In this document: piece after piece, positions 7,302-13,156 of the stretch
Position numbering within the stretch: the stretch's first letter is position 1
How the letters are laid out: the number at the start of each line of letters is the position of its first letter
DNA from: JBGPBY01 sp041481485
GTDB lineage: Bacteria; Acidobacteriota; Terriglobia; 20CM-2-55-15
Reading direction: 5' to 3'
DNA length: 13,156 bases
NCBI GenBank assembly: GCA_041481485.1
Contig: JBGPBY010000162.1
Span: forward strand, 1 to 13,156
Notes under the pieces: generated by a model
The model's database searches: none
What the model saw: the letters and a program-made list of their open reading frames with translations, nothing else
What the model was told of the DNA's origin: nothing
Translations under genes and position numbers: made by a program

Positions 7302-7940
7302 ATGTCAGACCACTCCAATCTATTCGTTCTCGGCCTGGGGCTCGTGCTCGGACTGAGACACGCCACAGACGCGGATCATATTGCGGCGGTCACCACATTT
7401 GTCGGGTCGGAACGCCGCCTATCGCGGGCTTGTGCCATCGGACTGAGCTGGGGATTGGGACATACTCTGGCTTTATTTGCCGCGAGCATCATGGTTATTG
7501 CTCTAAAAATTCCAATGACCCGATGGCTGGCGGACCGCCTTGAACTGGGCGTGGCAGTCATGCTGATCATACTGGGGGCGCGGCTGATCGCTTCAGTTCA
7601 CAACAGGTGGCACGCGCACCAGCACGATTTCGAATGGACCCGGTGCGGATTGAAACCGCTTCTTGTGGGTATCATGCACGGGGCAGCGGGAAGTTCTGCC
7701 CTGATGCTGCTGGTGTTGTCCACACTTTCATCCGCAACACATGCCCTGATATACGTTCTCGTATTCGGTATTGGCAGCATGGCAGGGATGCTGCTGATCA
7801 GCGTTCTCATCGCTGCACCTATTCATTGGGCAAGCCGTCATATCGCCAATTCGCTGCGGCCAATTCAAATCCTCGCCGGTTCATTCAGCTGCGCTTCGGG
7901 ACTGTATCTTGCTGTGAATGTTTGGCAATCCATGATGTAA
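7302..7940 (+). CDS. NiCoT/UreH-like nickel-cobalt transporter
   Basis: This 212-residue protein has about six membrane segments. The first holds RHATDADH (19-26), the HxxxxDH signature that binds Ni2+ or Co2+ in the HoxN/HupN/NixA and UreH-like families. Further family-like positions are GHT at 53-55 and HGAAGSS at 127-132 (His at 126 or 127). The loop near 100-109 is histidine-rich (H100, H104, H106, H108) and may handle metal. The ATG at 7302 is chosen because the signature helix then starts at once; an in-frame TTG at 7239 would put the first residues inside the palindrome. No strong ribosome site precedes the ATG. It is shorter than classical NixA (over 300 residues) and closer to the compact UreH-like group. 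No urease or hydrogenase gene is nearby, so the metal and its use are open. Confidence 0.82.
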   Translation: MSDHSNLFVLGLGLVLGLRHATDADHIAAVTTFVGSERRLSRACAIGLSWGLGHTLALFAASIMVIALKIPMTRWLADRLELGVAVMLIILGARLIASVHNRWHAHQHDFEWTRCGLKPLLVGIMHGAAGSSALMLLVLSTLSSATHALIYVLVFGIGSMAGMLLISVLIAAPIHWASRHIANSLRPIQILAGSFSCASGLYLAVNVWQSMM

Positions 7941-8073
7941 ACCGGGGCTCGTACTGCCATTCCTTACAGTATTTACCTCCAGCCCATGGCATTTAAAATC
8001 TGATTAACCCTCTTCCCCAGTTCGGCCCAACGTGTGTTTTCGAATCCACGTGGCAGAAGGAAAGGAGCATTCC

Positions 8074-8355
8074 ATGGCGTTTATTTGGATGATTATAGTA
8101 GGGCTTATCGTTGGTGTGCTGGCGAAACTCATCATGCCGGGTCACGATCCCGGCGGTGCGTTCATTACGATTCTTCTGGGTATTTCCGGATCCATCGTCG
8201 CCGGCGTTCTCGGCCGCGCGGTCGGCTGGTACTCGGAAGGACAATCGGCCGGTTTCATTGCTTCAATAATTGGAGCAGTTATCCTGCTTGCACTCTACAG
8301 GGCAATCACGGGACACCGGCCGGGCTCATCAGGTCCAATCAATCGACCAGTATAG
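8074..8355 (+). CDS. GlsB/YeaQ/YmgE-family small membrane protein
   Basis: This is a 93-residue protein with three hydrophobic segments (about 3-21, 29-48, 58-76). The loop MPGHDPGGAFITILLGI (21-37) is the family hallmark G-x-DPGG. The ATG at 8074 is well supported by AAAGGAG at 8061-8067, six bases upstream. Members of this transglycosylase-associated/YeaQ family are linked to general stress in enterobacteria, but their molecular role is unknown. The gene ends 10 bp from the stop of a convergent DUF3618-like gene. Confidence 0.9.
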   Translation: MAFIWMIIVGLIVGVLAKLIMPGHDPGGAFITILLGISGSIVAGVLGRAVGWYSEGQSAGFIASIIGAVILLALYRAITGHRPGSSGPINRPV

Positions 8356-8365
8356 GCCCCGTTTC

Positions 8366-8878
8366 CTATTGACTTGATGTCGTGGCATCGGGAGGAATGT
8401 TTGAATTCACAGTCCGAATCGAAGACCAGCTGCGATCACGTTGATGTGCATTATATTCGGACTTAAAAGACGGAACAGAATCTGCGATGAATGAGACGAT
8501 TTTCCCGCATGCCACACCAATCAAGCCATCAACGATGCTGTCGAAGGTGTCCATGATGCGTTCTTTGTGTCTGTCGGCGAACCGGCGCACTGGTTCTTTC
8601 ATGGATTGCCGAGAGTGAATTGAAGGTTCCGCGGGCATTCCTTCCAGTTGATCCTCATCTTCGGCCGATTCCTGCCGGTGACGGCGCTTTCGAAGAGCAA
8701 CAGACACAATCACTCCTGCGGCAACAGCAGATCCCAGAAAAATACCGGTGTTTCTGTTGAAGTAGCCCTTCAGGTCGGTTGCCCCTTTGATGCGATCTTC
8801 GATCTCATCGATATTCTGACCGAGGCGCCGGCGTTCGTTTTCGATGTGACTCATGATTTCGTTTGTTTTTTCAGCCAC
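8366..8878 (-). CDS. DUF3618-like single-span membrane protein
   Basis: This 170-residue protein begins with a charged helix (about 10-32, HIENERRRLGQNIDEIEDR) as in DUF3618 proteins, then has one membrane segment near 46-62 followed by RKRRHR, and a long polar C-terminal tail of about 100 residues. The GTG start at 8878 is chosen because GAGGAG lies eight bases upstream. An ATG at 8854 would give a 4-bp ATGA overlap but has no ribosome site. With the GTG start the gene overlaps the holin-like gene by 28 bp. It is the last gene of the three-gene minus-strand operon and matches the third position of the E. coli yqjDEK layout. The tail after residue 90 was not recognised. Confidence 0.75.
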   Translation of the reverse strand: MAEKTNEIMSHIENERRRLGQNIDEIEDRIKGATDLKGYFNRNTGIFLGSAVAAGVIVSVALRKRRHRQESAEDEDQLEGMPAEPSIHSRQSMKEPVRRFADRHKERIMDTFDSIVDGLIGVACGKIVSFIADSVPSFKSEYNAHQRDRSWSSIRTVNSNIPPDATTSSQ

Positions 8879-9279
8879 GATAAGTTCTCCTCGAAACTCC
8901 GGATAGTCGCTTCGGGACGTAGATTCATTTTCCTTCCGAGAGAGCGTCCAATCAGAAACAGCACTGCACTCACGACAGCGAGTGAACCTCCGACAATCAC
9001 AGCGGCAAGCCAGGCAGCAACTACTGTTTGCAGGGCATACACAACAGCAAGAAGTAAGATTCCAATCGAGTACAGTGCAAGCACCGCGCCGGCGCCAAGC
9101 AGAACTGACGCCTTCGCCACCCGTCCAAGATCCTGCCGGATTTCAGTGCGGGCAAGTTTCAACTCCGAACGGAAGATTTCGCTGACGTGCGAAATCATTT
9201 CCTGAAAAATCTGAGAAATGCTTCTCCCGTTCGGATCGAAGCTGCCTGGCTCCCTATGGTGTTCTGACGTGCTTCGCAC
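8851..9279 (-). CDS. Holin-superfamily III / YqjE-like membrane protein
   Basis: This 142-residue protein has an amphipathic N-terminal region rich in SELKLARTEIRQD (about 38-50), typical of the actinobacteriophage holin-like/YqjE family, followed by two adjacent hydrophobic segments (about 57-80 and 85-110) forming a hairpin. The GTG at 9279 is the likely start: it lies 3 bp after the stop of the DUF883 gene, with GAGGAAG nine bases upstream inside that gene. These proteins sit in the inner membrane next to DUF883 proteins and are tied to stationary-phase or stress responses; a lytic function is not implied. Confidence 0.82.
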   Translation of the reverse strand: MRSTSEHHREPGSFDPNGRSISQIFQEMISHVSEIFRSELKLARTEIRQDLGRVAKASVLLGAGAVLALYSIGILLLAVVYALQTVVAAWLAAVIVGGSLAVVSAVLFLIGRSLGRKMNLRPEATIRSFEENLSWLKKQTKS

Positions 9280-9282
9280 GAC

Positions 9283-9669
9283 TTACCGCTTCCTCATTCT
9301 TCCAATTAGAAATCCCAGCGTCAGTGCGGCGATAATGGACTGGGCCGGATATCGCCTGGCCAGTTTCATGGTGTCTTTGCCCATCGTGGTCATGTCGGAC
9401 TCTCTAAGGTAGCCCGCGGCTGACCCCATCTTGTTGGCAATGCCGTGAGTAAAATTCACGACCTTTCTTCCCGGCATCGTCATCGACTCTGCACTATTGT
9501 GAAGCGCAGAGGCAGCGCGATCCAGACCATCAGCTGCGTTCTGTTTTTGCTGTTCCAGGGTGTCTGACACACGCTCACCAGCGCGGCTTGCCGTTTCGCG
9601 GACACGATCCGCCATCCCGGAGATTCGATCTTTGATTTCATCGGTTTTTGTCATTGGATCGGTACTCAT
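9283..9669 (-). CDS. DUF883 / ElaB-YqjD-like membrane-anchored protein
   Basis: The 128-residue protein is mostly a hydrophilic, predicted helical rod (about 5-65, rich in Glu, Arg and Ala) ending in a single C-terminal membrane anchor, PAQSIIAALTLGFLIGRMRKR-like at 108-128. This matches E. coli ElaB/YqjD/YgaM, which anchor in the inner membrane at the C-terminus; YqjD also binds ribosomes in stationary phase. The ATG at 9669 has a strong AGGAGG four bases upstream. It is the first gene of the yqjD-yqjE-yqjK-like operon and is divergent from the gene at 9942. Confidence 0.85.
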   Translation of the reverse strand: MSTDPMTKTDEIKDRISGMADRVRETASRAGERVSDTLEQQKQNAADGLDRAASALHNSAESMTMPGRKVVNFTHGIANKMGSAAGYLRESDMTTMGKDTMKLARRYPAQSIIAALTLGFLIGRMRKR

Positions 9670-9710
9670 CTCGCCTCCTATTGGTATTCGGTTGCCGATG
9701 TGAGGGCATG

Positions 9711-9730
9711 GGTTTCCATAAACCTATGGA
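9711..9730. repeat. Two overlapping short palindromes upstream of the DUF883 gene
   Basis: GGTT/AACC (9711-9714, 9721-9724) and TCCATA/TATGGA (9715-9720, 9725-9730) interlock so that two alternative stems are possible. They sit about 40-60 bp upstream of the DUF883 start. They could be a regulator site; no factor can be named. Confidence 0.3.
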
Positions 9731-9758
9731 TTACTAGTGCCCCAGGATTTCTCTCCTC

Positions 9759-9775
9759 TTCACTGTGCAAGTGAA
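9759..9775. repeat. Short inverted repeat in the divergent intergenic region
   Basis: TTCACT and AGTGAA are perfect 6-bp arms around GTGCA. It lies between the DUF883 gene and the plus-strand gene at 9942, roughly 90 bp from the first and 170 bp from the second. Possible operator, otherwise unexplained. Confidence 0.3.
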
Positions 9776-9849
9776 TTTCCATACCACTTCGGGACCGCCG
9801 GACCAGGAATGGGGACACATCTCGCCCTCAAGTGGAATTGAAGGTTCAC
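9771..9849. repeat. Imperfect long inverted repeat, possible degenerate mobile remnant
   Basis: The arm at 9771-9789 (GTGAATTTCC then ATACCACTT) is an imperfect inverted copy of 9830-9849 (AAGTGGAATT then GAAGGTTCAC); both share GTGAA and CCACTT ends. The 40-bp middle is GC-rich and contains AATGGGGACACATC. The form recalls decayed REP/transposon-associated palindromes. No coding remnant is seen. Confidence 0.4.
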
Positions 9850-9941
9850 AACACTTCGGAGTACTGGTTGCGCAGCCAGCCGGTTCAAGCAGTTGTAAAT
9901 GGAAGCATAGTTGCGAATCGGTTAAGCCACGGAGAGTCAAG

Positions 9942-10466
9942 ATGCCGGACAAAAGCCAATTCGCGTTCGCGCTTTATTTGAAACGGACGGATGCTTTCGC
10001 TGCCGTCGATGCTCTGGTTTTGGCGGGCTACCGGTCCGACCGAATTTCGCTGAGATTTCCACAGGAACTGGAGCCTGACGAAAGTTCGGTACGCCGCCGG
10101 ATCAGGATTCGACTGGCAGCCGCAGGAGCTATCGTCGGAACTTTGGTGGGAGCTGCGATTTATGGCATGACCGGCTTCAGCCCCGTGACGTTTCAGGTCA
10201 TTGAAAGCTCAATGTCCGCAGGGCCCGTGGGAGGAATTCTGGCAAGCATCGCTGCATGCGGCGGTTTCGTCGGACTTATTAGTTCAATCGATATCATTGG
10301 ACGCCCGAAATGCATTGTCGGTCGTTATCAAGACCGCGTCCAAAGCCTCGGATTCTTCCTCAGCGTGGAATGCGAAGAAAAGTCACAAAAGCGAAGGGCG
10401 GAGGAAATCCTCAGACTGGCTGGAGCCGAAGATGTCTCGTGCACTTCTGAGTTGCAGGTTGCTTAG
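9942..10466 (+). CDS. Two-helix membrane protein with stress-protein 17M / ActD-like features
   Basis: The 174-residue protein starts with a ferredoxin-like beta-alpha unit (FALYLKRTDAFAAVDALVLAGY, about 8-30, with IS-x-RFP near 35-40). Two membrane segments follow (about 58-76 and 94-116), then a closing unit with FFLSVECEEKSQKRRAEEILR and AGAEDVS (138-166). The pattern resembles proteins of the general stress protein 17M/DUF3341-like group, where the final LLSVHC...GAEDIA segment is conserved; the assignment is from memory and tentative. The ATG at 9942 is chosen over an upstream in-frame start at 9765 because GGAG lies seven bases before it and family-like sequence begins there. It ends 5 bp from the stop of convergent rsmE. 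Confidence 0.75.
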   Translation: MPDKSQFAFALYLKRTDAFAAVDALVLAGYRSDRISLRFPQELEPDESSVRRRIRIRLAAAGAIVGTLVGAAIYGMTGFSPVTFQVIESSMSAGPVGGILASIAACGGFVGLISSIDIIGRPKCIVGRYQDRVQSLGFFLSVECEEKSQKRRAEEILRLAGAEDVSCTSELQVA

Positions 10467-10471
10467 CCCTG

Positions 10472-11176
10472 CTAGAAGAGTCTTCCAATCAGACAGGCCA
10501 TAGCCGTTTCAACACGAAGGATTCGCCGGCCAAGATTCACGCTCTGAAATCCAATATCGCGAAACGTGTCGAGTTCCCGCTGGATAAACCCTCCTTCCGG
10601 CCCGATCGCAAGAATTGCAGGACTCCTGATGCTTCGTGGACATTCCGCGTCCGCTCTCGGATCCGCTACCAGAGTGAGCCGCCCATCGACTTCATGAGGC
10701 AGCTCGTCGCGTATGAAGGGCACGAACAGTGGATGCTTTCGAATCGTCGGCAGAATCGTATTGCCGGACTGCTCCAGTCCGAGAACTGCCTGAAACCGCA
10801 GATTCTCCTCTGCCATTTTTGGGCTGTGCCAATACGATTTCTCCACACGCCAGGAATTGATGAGGTCGATCTCACGAACTCCCATCGACACTGCCGCAGC
10901 AATGGTTCTGTTCAGTACTTTCGGACGTGGGACTGCCATCACGAGACGGAGCGGCAACGGAGCCGGCGGATCGGACTCCAGACAGATGGATAACCGCAGG
11001 CTGCTGCCTTCGATTCTGACGACAATTCCCCGGCCAAGTTTCCCGCCGATTACTCCGACCTTCAATTCCGAACCGATGACGGCCCGATGCACACTTCGAA
11101 TGTGTTCGAATCTCCGGCCGCTCAGTTCCGCTTCGCCGTTTATGATTTCATGCGGTTCCAGAAGGACTAGGTTCAT
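10472..11176 (-). CDS. rsmE: 16S rRNA (uracil-1498-N3)-methyltransferase RsmE
   Basis: This 234-residue protein methylates N3 of U1498 in 16S rRNA within the 30S subunit, using S-adenosylmethionine. The N-terminal 70 residues are the PUA-like RNA-binding part (RRFEHIRSVHR at 21-31). The C-terminal SPOUT knot domain shows AIGPEGGF at 190-197 and LGRRILRVETA at 215-225, both hallmarks of the family. The segment LEQSGNTILPTI (134-145) corresponds to the EQxGR region of other RsmE proteins, with Asn at 139 where Arg is usual. The length is close to E. coli RsmE (about 243). It starts 4 bp after the ATPase stop, with only a weak ribosome site (AAGGCGG, 13 bases upstream), so translation may depend on read-through from the upstream gene. 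Confidence 0.93.
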   Translation of the reverse strand: MNLVLLEPHEIINGEAELSGRRFEHIRSVHRAVIGSELKVGVIGGKLGRGIVVRIEGSSLRLSICLESDPPAPLPLRLVMAVPRPKVLNRTIAAAVSMGVREIDLINSWRVEKSYWHSPKMAEENLRFQAVLGLEQSGNTILPTIRKHPLFVPFIRDELPHEVDGRLTLVADPRADAECPRSIRSPAILAIGPEGGFIQRELDTFRDIGFQSVNLGRRILRVETAMACLIGRLF

Positions 11177-11180
11177 GGCG

Positions 11181-13094
11181 TCAATTTACCGCCTTATTGA
11201 AGCTTGACCCTTTCCTAAGTTTTGCAATTTCAAACCAGGTGACACCCGCCAGCGCAAGGCCGATGCAGACGGCAACATCGTCCGCGTGAAGTGTCGAGAA
11301 CTCAAACAAATTCCGCGCCGCAGGCACATAGAGCACGAAAGCCAACAATGCCAGCGCTGCCAGACTTATTGCCCATAAGGCAACGTTGCGCGACCGCAGC
11401 ACTCCAAACACCGTGCTTGTCCGGGAGCGATTTGTCCATATCAGAGCAAGGTTACCGAGCAGCAACGTTGTGAAACAAACGTTCACGCCGTGGACACATT
11501 CCCGTAATCGTGCTTCCGACATGATTTCAATTTCGGGACCGGTCACACTCTGTCGCGGATTTATCAAGCCAATCTGCTGGGAGATACTGCTGGCCGTTGC
11601 CGGAAAATCTCCGGTAATCATGACGACACGGATTCCGGCATTGTGACACTCACGAATCGCATCTGGTACAGAGGGCCTTACGGGATCTTCGAATCCGATC
11701 AGGCCAAGATACTCAAATCGAATTTCCCGTTGGGACTCCGGCAACTTTGTCTTTGGCACCGTTCCATGAGCAACACCAAGAACTCGCATTCCCTGCTCCG
11801 CCATCTGAAGCGCAAACCTTGTAACGTCGTCTGCAGAAGCGTGACAAAGCTGAGCGATTGCCTCGGGAGCCCCTTTGGCATAGACGTCGTATGCGCCATC
11901 GACGGAATGTTCCTGAACGCGAGACATGACCAAGAGTCCGCCAGTCAGGGGATACTCTCGAATGAGCCTGGCGGAAGGAATTACGGCTTGATGCGTCGCA
12001 GCGTCGTGAATTGCCTTTTCCATCGGATCGACAGGTTCTGCGCTGCTCGCAAACATGGCGGCGGTAAGAATTTCGCTGCGGATGTGCCCGGGAGCTTCAG
12101 CGACCTGGCGAACCTCCATTTTGTTCAAAGTCAGGGTACCTGTTTTATCCATACAAAGGACCGTCGCCGCTCCAAGCATTTCGATGGCGGGCACACGACG
12201 GGTCAGCACTCCAATTCGGGAGATACGCCATGCCCCGAGGGCCAGGAAAATTGTGAGAACGACGGGAAATTCCTCCGGCACCATCGAAATAGCAAGCGCA
12301 AGTCCGGCCAGCGCTCCCTTCAACCAGCTGCCGAGTGTGAGCCCGTAAACAAGCGCGATGATGAGGCACAAACTCAGACTCACAACTGTAAATTTTCGAA
12401 CCAGGGATGCCGTCTCAAGCTCCAGATTCGTCTTTTGGGTTTCCGTATTCTGAAGAGCAGTGCCAAGTTTTCCAACTTCGGTAAGACTTCCTGTGGAAGT
12501 CACCACCCCCATTCCGTAGCCCTTGACAATTAAAGTTCCTGAGAATACGGCTGGGATGTCATCACCGCCGGGACGCGGCATCGTCGAATGTCCGTCCCAA
12601 ACTGTTTTCTGAACGGAAACCGACTCGCCTGTCAGCAGGGACTCTTCTGCCCTGAGATTGATTGCACGAATAACCAGAGCATCCGCAGCCACACGGTCGC
12701 CTTCCGACAATATGAGCACGTCACCTTGCACAACATCGCGGCCGGCAATTCGTTTTTTCTGCCCGTCGCGAACCACCATCGCCCGCGGACTGGAAAGGTC
12801 TCTCAGTGCCTGGAGTGTCCTTTCCGTCTTTGTTTCTTGATAGAGGGTTATTCCAATAATGGCCAGAATGCTGACACCCAGAGCTACAGCTTCGTGGACG
12901 CTTCCCAACACGAGATAGACCGCGCCCGCTGCCAACAACAACAGGAACATCGGCTCGCGAAGGACGTCTATGGCAATGCGGAAAGTGCTTTTGGGCATTG
13001 CCGCCGGAAGCTCGTTCGGGCCGTCCCGTTTCAGACGTTCGGCGGCGTCGGCGCTGGTAAGCCCTGGGTTTAGCTCCAGACCTTCAGCGTTCAT
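11181..13094 (-). CDS. P-type cation-transporting ATPase with internal deletion
   Basis: This 637-residue protein belongs to the P2A-like (SERCA/PMR1-type) cation ATPases, usually about 830-900 residues. Visible parts are the N-terminal cation ATPase segment (8-35), M1-M2 (49-86), the actuator loop TGES (155-158), M3-M4 with PEEFP (273-277), the phosphorylation motif DKTGTLT (316-322), nucleotide-binding KGAPE (407-411), DPVRP (470-474) and TGD (494-496). After VHGVNVC at 534-540 the sequence jumps directly to FTTLLLGNLALIWTNRS (541-557), which in relatives lies about 200 residues further on. The TGDGVNDxP hinge motif, M5 and M6 with ion ligands, and further helices are absent, while the frame stays open. 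Without GDGVND and M5-M6 it should not pump ions in the known way. It may be a decayed gene, a repurposed protein or an assembly collapse. The start has no clear ribosome site. Confidence 0.85.
   Translation of the reverse strand: MNAEGLELNPGLTSADAAERLKRDGPNELPAAMPKSTFRIAIDVLREPMFLLLLAAGAVYLVLGSVHEAVALGVSILAIIGITLYQETKTERTLQALRDLSSPRAMVVRDGQKKRIAGRDVVQGDVLILSEGDRVAADALVIRAINLRAEESLLTGESVSVQKTVWDGHSTMPRPGGDDIPAVFSGTLIVKGYGMGVVTSTGSLTEVGKLGTALQNTETQKTNLELETASLVRKFTVVSLSLCLIIALVYGLTLGSWLKGALAGLALAISMVPEEFPVVLTIFLALGAWRISRIGVLTRRVPAIEMLGAATVLCMDKTGTLTLNKMEVRQVAEAPGHIRSEILTAAMFASSAEPVDPMEKAIHDAATHQAVIPSARLIREYPLTGGLLVMSRVQEHSVDGAYDVYAKGAPEAIAQLCHASADDVTRFALQMAEQGMRVLGVAHGTVPKTKLPESQREIRFEYLGLIGFEDPVRPSVPDAIRECHNAGIRVVMITGDFPATASSISQQIGLINPRQSVTGPEIEIMSEARLRECVHGVNVCFTTLLLGNLALIWTNRSRTSTVFGVLRSRNVALWAISLAALALLAFVLYVPAARNLFEFSTLHADDVAVCIGLALAGVTWFEIAKLRKGSSFNKAVN
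11464..11483. other. Probable deletion junction in the ATPase gene
   Basis: The codons where conserved N-terminal-side sequence (GVNV) meets conserved C-terminal-side sequence (FTTLLLGN) fall at about 11470-11485. AACGTT occurs here twice, at 11464-11469 and 11478-11483. Such short repeats can mark slipped or recombined ends, though a 6-bp palindrome may occur by chance. Confidence 0.45.
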
Positions 13095-13118
13095 GTCCTG
13101 GAATTAGAATTCCGGGAC
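13095..13118. repeat. Inverted repeat immediately upstream of the ATPase start
   Basis: GTCCTGGAATT (13095-13105) and AATTCCGGGAC (13108-13118) are inverted arms of 11 bp with one mismatch around AG, directly abutting the ATPase ATG at 13094 on the minus strand. In RNA this would form a hairpin over the ribosome-binding region. Downstream bases CGGGACCGACCCC recall motifs seen in REP or transposon remnants. Function is uncertain. Confidence 0.5.
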
Positions 13119-13156
13119 CGACCCCACTGTAGGCGCGGGGTATTTACGCGCCCAAA

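Noticed and set aside
8352..8369. ATAGG/CCTAT pair between the convergent genes as a bidirectional terminator
   Set aside because: Five-bp arms with an 8-base gap and no T-run are too weak.
9765..9941. In-frame upstream extension of the gene at 9942
   Set aside because: The extension overlaps the inverted repeats and reads as random sequence; a good ribosome site precedes 9942.
11643..12533. A 296-residue plus-strand open frame antisense to the ATPase
   Set aside because: It lies opposite a clearly conserved coding region, has no recognisable domain and has an unnatural composition; it is a shadow frame.

Overview
The window looks like a chromosomal stretch from a free-living Gram-negative bacterium of the Acidobacteria type (Solibacter/Bryobacter-like). 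This is inferred from family content: a BlaI repressor paired with an M56 membrane peptidase that carries a long tail of carboxypeptidase-regulatory-like beta-sandwich repeats, with more of these repeats in a secreted neighbour. No rRNA, tRNA, CRISPR array or intact transposase was seen, and no database search was possible.

Region 1 (1-5242, minus strand) is a three-gene signalling operon. It runs from a BlaI/MecI-type repressor, overlapping by 4 bp into a 972-residue BlaR1-like M56 metallopeptidase, then after 11 bp into a secreted repeat protein that leaves the window with only its last few residues missing. The M56 protein has no penicillin-binding sensor; its extracytoplasmic region is a repeat array clearly paralogous to the downstream protein. 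Divergent from the operon is a membrane glycosyltransferase of the GT39/PMT type (5361-6935). The 118-bp divergent gap holds a good promoter for the repressor (apparently leaderless), a dyad over its -10, and a perfect 9-bp inverted repeat.

Region 2 (6936-7301) is non-coding and repeat-rich: a GC-rich REP-like hairpin and a 134-bp nested palindrome. It is followed by a NiCoT/UreH-like nickel-cobalt transporter (7302-7940).

Region 3 (8074-10466) is a set of small envelope and stress membrane proteins: a GlsB/YeaQ-type protein on the plus strand, convergent with a minus-strand operon of DUF883 (ElaB/YqjD-like), holin-superfamily (YqjE-like) and DUF3618-like proteins, equivalent in layout to E. 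coli yqjD-yqjE-yqjK. A divergent plus-strand gene encodes a two-helix membrane protein with a stress-protein-like fold.

Region 4 (10472-13094, minus strand) holds a P-type cation ATPase followed 4 bp later by rsmE (16S rRNA m3U1498 methyltransferase). The ATPase reads as one open frame but lacks about 200 internal residues, including the GDGVND hinge motif and several ion-site helices. It is therefore either a decayed pump, a repurposed protein or an assembly collapse.

The most notable items are the receptor fusion with its tandem paralog, the internally deleted ATPase, and the nested palindrome at 7110-7243.
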